Shown here one piece after another: positions 45,216 to 53,487 of a DNA stretch of 64,000 nucleotides; positions within the stretch are counted from its first letter, which is position 1; every line of letters begins with the position of its first letter. The translations under genes and the position numbers were made by a program. Source of the stretch: Bacteroidaceae bacterium (GTDB lineage Bacteria; Bacteroidota; Bacteroidia; Bacteroidales; Bacteroidaceae); the NCBI GenBank assembly GCA_017525235.1, contig JAFXTC010000040.1, forward strand, positions 42,302 to 106,301. Direction: 5' to 3'. The notes under the pieces were generated by a model. The model searched no databases. It was not told the DNA's origin and saw nothing but the letters and a program-made list of their open reading frames with translations.

Positions 45216-47019
45216 GAAGCACCTTCATTTCACATTGTTTACAATCAAACTCTAAACGGAATCGCCTACCATCTTTAGAACAAAGATAGAAGGGTTCCTG
45301 ATATGGACTCTTCACATGATGATGTTTCGGACACCATCCCATCTGATAGCGCAAACAAAAACGACATGTCATCAGTGGCTGTCCTTCAGGCACCCTGCCT
45401 GTTACCTCTAAGGCACTGATGGGTTGTAAGTCGCATGAATCAGACACAAACTGTTGAGACAGCCGGTTGCTGATATTAAAATCAAAACTTCCAGAAGGAA
45501 CCGACACATTAGGAGAATGCTTCACAAAAGACTTTTTGTCAGGTAGTTCTTCTTTTTCTATATCAAGCTGCGCTATGATACTTCGCCTCCATTCAGCCAA
45601 CATACTACGCGGGATGAACCAAGGCTGCGAGAAACAAATCTCCACATTTTTGGCATAATAAATTGTATCGCCCAACTTACTCAACACATCTTTTATACTA
45701 GCGGTCTGGTCGGTACGTGCCAACTGATGCTCAGCGTGAAATGTCATTTGACATTGAACTTCGGCCTTTACTTTTAGTTCAAAGCCCTCTTTTGTTTCAC
45801 TAAGCGTAAAGTATAATGGAATCCTACGGACAGCTGTTTCACGCGCCATAAGCTTCTCCCATTGCTGGTCGTAATTGCGCCAAAGCACATCGCCCTTCTT
45901 TACATCAGGCATCTCGGCAGGATAAAGGTGATTGCCCTCTACCCTGTTCACCCTGAAGCCCTGCAACTGCCCCTGTGCATCCAAGAAGCACAGACCGTCG
46001 CCATTACTGAAAGGGGTTGTGCCAGATACTACGATACAACCATGCCTAACCTCCTTAACGTGCCCTACCAACTGACCACGACTCTTGGGCGTATCAGGTG
46101 AAGCCAGGTCGTCAGTCCTTCCATGCAGAAAGTAATTGGTAAAACCGCGAGAGAAACTACGGGCAGGATCAGGAGTAAAGAAGAACTCTTCCTCACCAAT
46201 CGATGAACGCTGGTATTCTGGCCTGCGACGCAATATCGCATCTATCTGCTGGCGGTAATAAGCCGTAATGTTCTTGACATAAGAGACATTCTTGAGCCTG
46301 CCTTCTATCTTAAAACTACGCACACCGGCATCCATCATCTCCTCAAGATGACGACTACGGTTCATGTCACGCAAGGAGAGAAGGAATTTGTCTGCTACAA
46401 TAACCTCTCCATTTTTGTCTTCCAACGAAAAAGGTAACCTACAGAACTGTGCACACTCTCCCCTGTTGGCTGAACGTCCGAAACAATACTGCGAAGCATA
46501 ACACCTACCACTATACGAAACACAAAGGGCGCCATGCACAAAAGCTTCGAGCGCCACATCAGGAACAGCGTCGTGAAACTCTCTTATCTGCTCAAGAGGC
46601 AACTCACGAGCCACAACAATCTGCTGATAGCCAAGTTCTTTAAGGGCAACCGCCTTCTCCGGAGTACGGTTATCCATCTGTGTACTAGCGTGCAGAGGGA
46701 TTGGAGGTAACTCCAACTTCAGCAATGCCAAGTCCTGCACAATCAGCGCATCAACTCCCACATGATAAAGTTCCCAAATTAAAACCTGCGTATCCTGCAG
46801 TTCATCGTCATACAGTATGGTATTGACTGTTACATATACCTTAACCTTAAACTGATGAGCATACTCACAAAGCGTTGCTATATCCTGCACGGAATTTCCT
46901 GCCGAGGCACGGGCACCGTATTTGGCAGCACCTATGTATACGGCATCAGCACCATGGTCTACAGCTGCAATGCCGCACTCCAGGTTGCGTGCAGGGGAAA
47001 GCAATTCAATGTATGTCAT
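45208..47019 (-). CDS. U32-family (RlhA-like) protein
   Basis: A 603-residue cytoplasmic protein of the U32 'peptidase' family, whose members hydroxylate RNA bases (RlhA on 23S rRNA, TrhP on tRNA) rather than cut proteins. The N-terminal ELLSPARNLECGIAAVDHGADAVYIG and ARASAGNSV are diagnostic. The iron-sulfur cysteines occur in YCFGRSANRGECAQFCRLPF, and a second cluster of Cys is at the C-terminus (CRFCLRYQMGWC and CKQCEM), close to the RlhA layout. The gene overlaps the metA end by 14 bases, suggesting coupling. Confidence 0.9.
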   Translation of the reverse strand: MTYIELLSPARNLECGIAAVDHGADAVYIGAAKYGARASAGNSVQDIATLCEYAHQFKVKVYVTVNTILYDDELQDTQVLIWELYHVGVDALIVQDLALLKLELPPIPLHASTQMDNRTPEKAVALKELGYQQIVVARELPLEQIREFHDAVPDVALEAFVHGALCVSYSGRCYASQYCFGRSANRGECAQFCRLPFSLEDKNGEVIVADKFLLSLRDMNRSRHLEEMMDAGVRSFKIEGRLKNVSYVKNITAYYRQQIDAILRRRPEYQRSSIGEEEFFFTPDPARSFSRGFTNYFLHGRTDDLASPDTPKSRGQLVGHVKEVRHGCIVVSGTTPFSNGDGLCFLDAQGQLQGFRVNRVEGNHLYPAEMPDVKKGDVLWRNYDQQWEKLMARETAVRRIPLYFTLSETKEGFELKVKAEVQCQMTFHAEHQLARTDQTASIKDVLSKLGDTIYYAKNVEICFSQPWFIPRSMLAEWRRSIIAQLDIEKEELPDKKSFVKHSPNVSVPSGSFDFNISNRLSQQFVSDSCDLQPISALEVTGRVPEGQPLMTCRFCLRYQMGWCPKHHHVKSPYQEPFYLCSKDGRRFRLEFDCKQCEMKVLHA

Positions 47020-47923
47020 CTATATTATAAGGTGTCTCTTGATATACATAATAATTGAGCCAGTTTTGGAACATAAGGTTGCCGTGGGCACGCCACGTTA
47101 CAAGGGGTCCTTGCTCCATATCATCGTCCTTATAATAATTATAAGGTTTCTGAATAGGAAGCCCCTTTCCAAGGTCGCGCTTGTACTCTGTATCCAACGT
47201 ATTGGGCGAATACTCTGAGTGACCCGTGATAAATATCTCCCTACCCTCGCGTGCCATCACCATGGATACACCACTCATGGGACTTTCTGCTATAAGCGTT
47301 AGCTCTGGAACCTTAAGTATGTCCTCTCTTCGAATCTCTGTATGTCTGCTGTGAGGCATGTAAAATACATCATCGAACCCGCGGAAGATAGGCAATGTCT
47401 TATCTGATGGATACTGAGGGAAGATGCCAAACATCTTCTGCGGCAACGGATACTTAGGCACTCCATAGTGATAGTATAGACCTGCCTGAGCAGCCCAACA
47501 GATATACATGGTGCTGGTAACATGCGTTCGGGCCCAAGAAAAAATCTCACTTATCTCATCCCAATAGGTAACCTCATGATAATCAAGATGCTCAACGGGA
47601 GCACCTGTGATAATCATACCATCGAACTTCTCATTACGCATCAGCTCAAAGTCGCGATAGAATGCCCTCATGTGCTCAATAGGCGTATTCTTGCTGGTGT
47701 GCGCCTTTACCTTCATAAACTGAACTTCCAACTGAAGAGGGCTGTTAGAAAGAATACGTATAAGGTCTGTCTCTGTAGTAATTTTCAGAGGCATGAGGTT
47801 CAGAATAACAATCCTTAATGGACGGATATCCTGCGTGTTAGCTCTGGAATCTGCCAGCACAAAGATGTTCTCGTTTTTCAGAAGGTCTATGGCCGGTAAT
47901 CTGTCTGGAAGTCTTAATGGCAT
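47006..47923 (-). CDS. metA: Homoserine O-acyltransferase MetA (probably acetyl-CoA-using)
   Basis: First committed enzyme of methionine synthesis. 305 residues, starting MPLRLPDRLPAID. The glutamine amidotransferase-like triad is Cys142 (YICWAAQAG), His235 and Glu237 (ITGHSEYS). The residue equivalent to position 111, which sets acyl specificity in studied MetA proteins, is Glu (GAPVEHLDYHEVTYW); Glu here goes with acetyl-CoA, Gly with succinyl-CoA. So 'homoserine O-acetyltransferase' is the better functional name although annotation pipelines say succinyl. It heads the set metA-U32-membrane protein-GH76. A heptamer tract lies just upstream. Confidence 0.95.
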   Translation of the reverse strand: MPLRLPDRLPAIDLLKNENIFVLADSRANTQDIRPLRIVILNLMPLKITTETDLIRILSNSPLQLEVQFMKVKAHTSKNTPIEHMRAFYRDFELMRNEKFDGMIITGAPVEHLDYHEVTYWDEISEIFSWARTHVTSTMYICWAAQAGLYYHYGVPKYPLPQKMFGIFPQYPSDKTLPIFRGFDDVFYMPHSRHTEIRREDILKVPELTLIAESPMSGVSMVMAREGREIFITGHSEYSPNTLDTEYKRDLGKGLPIQKPYNYYKDDDMEQGPLVTWRAHGNLMFQNWLNYYVYQETPYNIDDIH

Positions 47924-47938
47924 CTTATTCTAAATTAA

Positions 47939-47966
47939 AATGAAGAATGAAGAGTGAAGAATTTTC
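47939..47966. repeat. Heptamer tract upstream of metA
   Basis: AATGAAG, AATGAAG and AGTGAAG, then AATTTTCAATTTA. It fills the gap between the M13 peptidase stop and the metA start. Confidence 0.75.
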
Positions 47967-47969
47967 AAT

Positions 47970-50015
47970 TTACCAAATGGTTACACGTTCTTCCTTAGGC
48001 ACAAACATAGGGTCTTTCTCTGTAATGCCAAACGCATCGTACCAGGCATCAATGTGAGGCAACTGACCGTTTACGCGCCACATGCCCAACTGGTGCGGGT
48101 CACTCTTCACACGCTTCTGAATCTCCTCGTCGCGGATATTCTGCGCCCAGACATTAGCGTATGCCAAGAAAAAGCGCTGTTCAGGTGTGAAACCATCAAT
48201 ATCCTTCAGCGGAGCCTTTGCTGTAGCATTCTTGAAAGCCTGGAAACTTACCATCAAACCTCCGTGGTCTGCCATATTCTCACCCAAGGTAAGAGAACCA
48301 TTGGCAAAGAGACCGGGCAACACCTCTATCTTGTTATGGTATTCACGCATTACAGCTATACGCTCCTCAAAACGTTTGGTATCTTCCTCACTCCACCATG
48401 TAACCAAATTTCCATTCTTATCATATTTGCTACCCTGATCATCAAATCCGTGAGTCATCTCATGACCGATAACAACGCCAATAGCTCCATAGTTGAAAGC
48501 ATCATCGGCATTCATATCAAAGAAAGGAGGCTGTAGAATGCCAGCAGGGAAACAGATTTCGTTGGTGGTGGGATTGTAGTAGGCATTCACCGTCTGAGGA
48601 GTCATATACCACTCATCCCTGTCAACAGGTTTGTTCAACTTAGTACGAACCATGTCTTTAAGCTCCCATTCGTTAACGGCAAGCATATTATTAAGGTAAT
48701 TCTCGCCAATCTCCAGATCGCTATAGTCTTTCCATTTGTCAGGATAACCCACCTTTACATAGAAAGCATCCAGTTTTTCGTGAGCTACCTTTTTGGTCTC
48801 ATCGCTCATCCAATCCTGAACATCTATACGCTCGCCCAAAGCAATCTGCAAATTCTTAATCAGCTTCTCCATACGCTCCTTGGCTGCTGGTGGAAAATAC
48901 TTTGCAACATAGAGTTGGCCCAAAGCCTCACCAAGACTACCTTCTACGCTGGCAACAGCACGTTTCCAACGGGGACGATCCTCCTCTTTACCACTCATAA
49001 CCTTGCCATAAAAACCGAATTGCAGGGCACGACTCTCATCATCAATATATGAAGATGCCATATTAATAGCATGCCACAAATAGAGATTCTGAAGAGCTTC
49101 AGGAGTCTCTTCTGCCAAGACTTTCTCCACTTCATGAATGGCCATGGGCTGACCGAGACACACTTCCTTTACTCCTTCCATACTCAGATTGCTAAAGTAA
49201 CCGTTCCAATCAATACCAGGGAACTGCTTTAAAAGTTCTTCGTATGAAATCTTATTATAGTTCGCCTCTGGGTCACGAAGCTCTGTCATGCTCTTGCTTG
49301 CTTTGGCAATACGAGTTTCGATTCGAAGAACGTCCTCAGCAATACGCATAGCATCCTTCTCTGAGAAGCCTGAGTGCAGGCAAAGATCAGAAATGTACTT
49401 CTGATAGGCTTTACGAATCTCCTGCGTTCTTTGATCATCGTCCACATAGTAATCCTTCTGCCCAAGTGTAAGTCCGCCTTGAGTAATAGAAACGAGGTTG
49501 TTCTTTGAGTCTTTCTCGTCAGCACCGATATACATGCCAAACAATCCAGGAACACCCTGGCGCTGCATACGAGGCCAAACCTCATCGAGCCAGTTCTTGG
49601 TAATTTCAGGCGAACACTGGTAACCGTCACACAGAAGGAAACCCTCAAAAGCCCCCCAGTAATGTTCGTTCAGATTCACACTATCCATAGCAGAATTATA
49701 AAGGGCTGCTATCTTCTGCTCCACACTTCCTGGCTGCAAATCCTTCAAAGCAGCCACGCTGTCTATTATGCCCTGAAGTTGCTTGATGTTATTCTCGGAC
49801 AATACGTCAAAACTACCAAAACGGCTGTATTCTGCAGTAAGCGGATTAGCTTTCTGCCAACCACCTGTAGCATACATATAGAAATCCGTACCAACCTGAT
49901 ATGTGCTGTCTAAATTAGTTAGATTTATACCAGAGCCAAGCTCCTTTTGACCTGTCGTACAGGCTGTTCCCATAGCGGCAAATAATACCATTTTCAAGAT
50001 GTTCTTTGTTTTCAT
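47970..50015 (-). CDS. M13-family (neprilysin-like) metallopeptidase, lipoprotein
   Basis: A 681-residue zinc endopeptidase, PepO-like. The N-terminus MKTKNILKMVLFAAMGTAC carries a lipobox, so it is probably anchored in the envelope, which is common for the Bacteroidetes members. The zinc site is HEMTH (in VVIGHEMTHGFDDQG) with the third ligand in GENMADHGGL; NAYYNPTTNEICFPAGILQPPFF is the S1' substrate region. C-terminal HIDAWYDAFGITEKDPMF includes the terminal Trp (VTIW). It cleaves oligopeptides. It is separated from metA by a heptamer tract and from ABC-F by 47 bases, which hold another such tract. Confidence 0.95.
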   Translation of the reverse strand: MKTKNILKMVLFAAMGTACTTGQKELGSGINLTNLDSTYQVGTDFYMYATGGWQKANPLTAEYSRFGSFDVLSENNIKQLQGIIDSVAALKDLQPGSVEQKIAALYNSAMDSVNLNEHYWGAFEGFLLCDGYQCSPEITKNWLDEVWPRMQRQGVPGLFGMYIGADEKDSKNNLVSITQGGLTLGQKDYYVDDDQRTQEIRKAYQKYISDLCLHSGFSEKDAMRIAEDVLRIETRIAKASKSMTELRDPEANYNKISYEELLKQFPGIDWNGYFSNLSMEGVKEVCLGQPMAIHEVEKVLAEETPEALQNLYLWHAINMASSYIDDESRALQFGFYGKVMSGKEEDRPRWKRAVASVEGSLGEALGQLYVAKYFPPAAKERMEKLIKNLQIALGERIDVQDWMSDETKKVAHEKLDAFYVKVGYPDKWKDYSDLEIGENYLNNMLAVNEWELKDMVRTKLNKPVDRDEWYMTPQTVNAYYNPTTNEICFPAGILQPPFFDMNADDAFNYGAIGVVIGHEMTHGFDDQGSKYDKNGNLVTWWSEEDTKRFEERIAVMREYHNKIEVLPGLFANGSLTLGENMADHGGLMVSFQAFKNATAKAPLKDIDGFTPEQRFFLAYANVWAQNIRDEEIQKRVKSDPHQLGMWRVNGQLPHIDAWYDAFGITEKDPMFVPKEERVTIW

Positions 50016-50028
50016 AACTTATATAGAT

Positions 50029-50056
50029 TTTAACTTTCAACTATCAACTCTTGACG
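50029..50056. repeat. Heptamer tract between ABC-F and peptidase genes
   Basis: TAACTTT, CAACTAT and CAACTCT followed by TGACGAT. Next to it, a G-rich stretch (50069-50087) forms the last codons of the ABC-F gene. Confidence 0.7.
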
Positions 50057-50062
50057 ATTCTC

Positions 50063-52027
50063 TCACCCCTGGGGGAGTTGGAGGGGGCTCTCAACTTCCA
50101 AAGCCTCCATCGCTCTTTCCCATTCTTCTTCTGCGGCAGTAAGCTGTGCCTTCAACCGACCATGCTTCTCATACAAACTCATATCAGCACTACCTTCAGG
50201 TGTTGAGAGCCGAGCTTCCAGAATCTTCACGGCAGCCTCTAACTGCGACACATGCTCCTCAGCTTCCTGCACAGCCTTTTCCAACTTTTTCTTCAAGCGC
50301 GAAGCGGCTTTTTGTTGCTCGTATGAGAGAGCAGATTCCTTCTGAGAGGCTACTGACTCTGCTTTTTCAGACAGACTCTTTTGCTGCAAGAGTTGTGATG
50401 TATTTAATTCGGTGAGCTCCTCTATCTGCCTGGTTTTCAGGAAATCATAGATTCCGCCGAGATGTTCCTTCACCTGACCGCCAGCAAACTCATAAACTTT
50501 CTCTACTAAGCCGTCAAGGAACTCACGGTCATGGCTCACCAAAATTACCGTTCCTTCAAAATCTCGAATGGCATCCTTTAACACATCTTTGCTACGCATA
50601 TCCAAATGGTTGGTAGGCTCATCCAAAATCAGACAGTTCACAGGCTCCAGCAATAGCTTTATCATAGCCAGACGTGTACGCTCTCCGCCAGAGAGGAACT
50701 TGACCTTCTTTTCGCTAGCCTCGCCCCCAAACATAAATGCTCCCAGGATATCGCGAATCTTCAGACGCATATCACCCTTTGCCACGCGATCTATGGTATC
50801 AAAGACGGTAATCTCACCATCCAACAATTGTGCCTGATTCTGGGCAAAATAACCAATCTGAACATTGTGACCTATGGTCAACTTGCCATCGAAGGGAATC
50901 TGTTCCATGATGCACTTTACCAATGTGGTCTTACCCTCACCGTTACGACCGACAAAAGCAACTTTCTCGCCGCGCTTGATGGTCAGGTTCACATGGCTAA
51001 ACACCACATGTGCATCATAGCTTTTTGCAGTATCCTCACAAATAATGGGATAGTCACCACTACGAAGTGAACATTTGAACTTCAGACGTAAAGCCGAATT
51101 GTCTACCTCGTCAACCTCTATAGGCACAATCTTCTCTAGTTGCTTAATGCGACTCTGCACCTGGATGGCTTTTGTAGCCTGATAACGGAAACGGTCTATG
51201 AAAGCCTTAATGTCTTCAATCTCTTTCTGCTGGTTCTCATAGGCACGAAGTTGCTGTTCACGTCTTTCAGCACGCAACACTACGTACTCGTCGTACTTTA
51301 CCTTATAATCATATATCTTTCCACAACTGATTTCCAGTGTACGGCTCGTGACATTGTTAATAAAAGCACGATCGTGGCTCACCAACACAACGGCACCGGC
51401 ACGTGTGCTCAAGAACTGCTCCAACCATTGAATACTCTCAATGTCAAGATGATTGGTGGGCTCGTCAAGCAAGAGGACATCAGGGTGCTGCAATAACAAT
51501 TTAGCCAACTCAATTCGCATACGCCAACCTCCAGAGAACTCGCTGGTAGGACGGTCGAAATCTTCTCTTCTGAAGCCCAATCCTTGCAGGGTACGTTCCA
51601 TTTCTGCATGATAATTCATGCCTCCCATCATTTGAAAATGTTCATTCAAATGAGTAAAACGCTCCACTAACTGCATATATTCCTCGCTTTCATAGTCGGT
51701 ACGTTCTGCCATCTGATTATTCAGACGGACAATTTCGTCCTGAATCTCATGAATATGTGCAAAAGCTTTCTCAGTCTCCTCGCGCACCGAACACTCGTCT
51801 GAAAGTATCATTACCTGAGGCAAATAGGCTATGCTGGTTTCGCGCGGAACAGATACCACACCACCTGTAGGTTCCTGCAATCCTGCTATTATCTTAAGCA
51901 TTGTGCTTTTACCGGCTCCATTCTTTCCAACCAAAGCAATACGGTCCCTATCATTAATCACGTAACTGACATTACTGAACAACGGCCGGGCACTGAATTC
52001 AACGCGCAAATTATCTATAGAAATCAT
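50063..52027 (-). CDS. ABC-F family ATPase
   Basis: A 654-residue soluble protein with two ABC ATPase domains and no membrane part, so a ribosome-linked ABC-F protein (EttA/Uup-like). NBD1 has GKNGAGKSTMLK, the signature SGGWRMRIELAKLLL and Walker B LLLDEPTNHLD; NBD2 has GRNGEGKTTLVK, SGGERTRLAMIKLLL and LILDEPTNHLDM. The linker and a C-terminal coiled coil (AAEEEWERAMEALEV) follow. It probably acts on stalled ribosomes; resistance use is not shown. The C-terminal LQLPQG is encoded by a G-rich repeat-like tail at the tract. A -7-like TACCTTTG lies at 52050-52057. Confidence 0.95.
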   Translation of the reverse strand: MISIDNLRVEFSARPLFSNVSYVINDRDRIALVGKNGAGKSTMLKIIAGLQEPTGGVVSVPRETSIAYLPQVMILSDECSVREETEKAFAHIHEIQDEIVRLNNQMAERTDYESEEYMQLVERFTHLNEHFQMMGGMNYHAEMERTLQGLGFRREDFDRPTSEFSGGWRMRIELAKLLLQHPDVLLLDEPTNHLDIESIQWLEQFLSTRAGAVVLVSHDRAFINNVTSRTLEISCGKIYDYKVKYDEYVVLRAERREQQLRAYENQQKEIEDIKAFIDRFRYQATKAIQVQSRIKQLEKIVPIEVDEVDNSALRLKFKCSLRSGDYPIICEDTAKSYDAHVVFSHVNLTIKRGEKVAFVGRNGEGKTTLVKCIMEQIPFDGKLTIGHNVQIGYFAQNQAQLLDGEITVFDTIDRVAKGDMRLKIRDILGAFMFGGEASEKKVKFLSGGERTRLAMIKLLLEPVNCLILDEPTNHLDMRSKDVLKDAIRDFEGTVILVSHDREFLDGLVEKVYEFAGGQVKEHLGGIYDFLKTRQIEELTELNTSQLLQQKSLSEKAESVASQKESALSYEQQKAASRLKKKLEKAVQEAEEHVSQLEAAVKILEARLSTPEGSADMSLYEKHGRLKAQLTAAEEEWERAMEALEVESPLQLPQG

Positions 52028-52049
52028 CCAATATTCTAAATTTTGCGGT

Positions 52050-52057
52050 CAAAGGTA
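52050..52057 (-). promoter_or_regulatory. Candidate -7 element for the ABC-F gene
   Basis: TACCTTTG on the minus strand, 22 bases before the start codon; no -33 element is clear. Confidence 0.4.
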
Positions 52058-52121
52058 TAAAATTTTTGCCATTTTTAGCTGATATTTTGCAAAATATAAG
52101 GTTAGGAAACGTATTTTTCCA

Positions 52122-52129
52122 TATCTTTG
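52122..52129 (+). promoter_or_regulatory. Candidate -7 element for the LRR lipoprotein gene
   Basis: TATCTTTG fits TAnnTTTG. The heptamer tract 52162-52197 would then lie in the transcribed leader. Confidence 0.4.
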
Positions 52130-52161
52130 TACGCACGATATGTAATTTTTGATTATGAAAT

Positions 52162-52197
52162 TGGCTAAGGGCTAAGGTCTAAAGCCTAAAGTCTAAC
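52162..52197. repeat. Heptamer tract upstream of the LRR lipoprotein gene
   Basis: Five 7-base units: GGCTAAG twice, then GTCTAAA, GCCTAAA and GTCTAAC. It sits 20 bases upstream of the start codon, within the likely leader. Confidence 0.85.
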
Positions 52198-52216
52198 AAT
52201 AATTAACAACACTAAA

Positions 52217-53071
52217 ATGAAAGTAAAGTATTATCTGCTTAGCATTGCCGTAATGGGTATGCTTTCAGCATGTTCCGGAGAAAAGAAAGAGAGTTCTGCT
52301 GCTACATCCTCAACAGAAAAGAAAGTCGATGCCGACCAGCCTACTGGTGATGTGTTTATCTACACCCCTGAACATAGGAAAGAGAAGACACAACCCGACA
52401 AGGCCAAGGTTCTCATCAGCAAAAAACTTGCAAGCATCAACACCAGCGAATTTAGTGGTAACACTACTATCGAAGAAGTATGGGTGGGCGAACAGGTACA
52501 ACACATTGCCAACAATGCCTTTGAGGGCTGTACCAATCTTAAAAAAATCCACATTGCAGGTCCCCTGCCCGTCATTAACGATGGAGCTTTTATTGGTTGT
52601 TCCTCTCTGGAAAGCCTGAATGCCGACGTTTACACCATTGGTGTAGATGGATTCAAGGGATGTACCTCTCTTAAGAGTGTTGTATTAGACGAGCATGCTT
52701 ATTGGATTCGCGTAGGTGCCTTTTACGGTTGCAAGAACCTCAAGAAAATTATTCTGGCCGATACCATGAGTAAGCTCGAGGATGGTGCTTTTGAGGGTTG
52801 TACTGCAATGGAAGAACTCAGCATCCCCAACGACTTCAAAAACCGCATGTTTGGTATGTTCCCCAATCAGGCAGGCTTCCGCAAGGTATACCTCCTGACC
52901 ACCGAATTCTATCCTATGCCCAAAAGCTGTCAACCTAGCAAGGAGTGCACGCTCTACGTTCCCGACAACTTCGTAAAGCAGTTCCAGGACGATGCCCAGT
53001 GGAGCCAGTATGGCAAGATTGAGCCCATGAGCAAAACCAAATACTACACAGCAGAAGGTTTTTTAAAGTAA
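52217..53071 (+). CDS. BspA-like leucine-rich repeat lipoprotein
   Basis: A 284-residue lipoprotein with lipobox LSAC. After a Lys/Ser-rich spacer it holds five or so LRR_5 (BspA-type) repeats, with the motif NAFEGCTNLKKIHIAG, GAFIGCSSLESL, GFKGCTSLKSVVL, AFYGCKNLKKIIL and AFEGCTAMEELSIP. Such repeats mediate adhesion or recognition in Bacteroidetes; the ligand is unknown. The end lacks a sorting tail. A strong terminator follows at 53096-53132. Confidence 0.88.
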   Translation: MKVKYYLLSIAVMGMLSACSGEKKESSAATSSTEKKVDADQPTGDVFIYTPEHRKEKTQPDKAKVLISKKLASINTSEFSGNTTIEEVWVGEQVQHIANNAFEGCTNLKKIHIAGPLPVINDGAFIGCSSLESLNADVYTIGVDGFKGCTSLKSVVLDEHAYWIRVGAFYGCKNLKKIILADTMSKLEDGAFEGCTAMEELSIPNDFKNRMFGMFPNQAGFRKVYLLTTEFYPMPKSCQPSKECTLYVPDNFVKQFQDDAQWSQYGKIEPMSKTKYYTAEGFLK

Positions 53072-53095
53072 GTAATAATTCCACAACAAAAGTAA

Positions 53096-53132
53096 GCGTG
53101 CCTGTCCTCCATTATCGGTTCGACAGGCACGC
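53096..53132. terminator. Bidirectional terminator
   Basis: GCGTGCCTGTC and GACAGGCACGC form an 11-base perfect stem, followed by a T-rich stretch on the plus strand. It serves the LRR gene and the convergent rubredoxin gene. Confidence 0.85.
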
Positions 53133-53154
53133 TTCTTTTCTTCTAGATAGTCAC

Positions 53155-53313
53155 TCAAGCAGGACTGAATTCATCCTTACCTACGCTACAGAGTGGACAT
53201 ACCCAGTCTTCGGGGAGGTCTTCAAAAGCAGTTCCAGCGGGGATTCCGTTATCGGGATCACCTACTTCGGGATCATACTCATAACCACATACATCACAAA
53301 CATACTTTTTCAT
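53155..53313 (-). CDS. Rubredoxin
   Basis: A 52-residue electron carrier with one Fe(Cys)4 centre. It reads [16 protein letters not shown], then [20 protein letters not shown] and ends GKDEFSPA. Cys6, Cys9, Cys39 and Cys42 are the iron ligands, and the aromatic residues of the family (Tyr11, Tyr13, Trp37) are present. It is monocistronic on the minus strand with a full Bacteroidetes promoter upstream. The partner, for example rubrerythrin or superoxide reductase, is not in the window. Confidence 0.96.
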   Translation of the reverse strand: MKKYVCDVCGYEYDPEVGDPDNGIPAGTAFEDLPEDWVCPLCSVGKDEFSPA

Positions 53314-53376
53314 ACATTCTCTCTTTTTGAGGGGTGATACAATAATAATTCTTTTCTCCGTTTAGTCTTCCTCTCG

Positions 53377-53407
53377 CAAAAGTATGAAAAAAAATCTAAC
53401 CGACAAA
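53377..53407 (-). promoter_or_regulatory. Bacteroidetes promoter of the rubredoxin gene
   Basis: On the minus strand TTTG (plus CAAA at 53404-53407), a 19-base spacer and TACTTTTG (53384-53377). The start codon is 63 bases downstream. Confidence 0.7.
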
Positions 53408-53458
53408 GAAAGTACAAAAAATGTAGGTAAATTATATGACTTGCTCACTTTTTTTGCT

Positions 53459-53466
53459 TACTTTTG
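53459..53466 (+). promoter_or_regulatory. Candidate -7 element for the 53488 gene
   Basis: TACTTTTG, 21 bases before the ATG at 53488. Confidence 0.4.
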
Positions 53467-53487
53467 CTGCATCTAAACACACATACG

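Noticed and set aside
53314-53487. Search for a riboswitch or small RNA between rubredoxin and the 53488 gene
   Set aside because: Only divergent promoter elements are seen, with no conserved fold.
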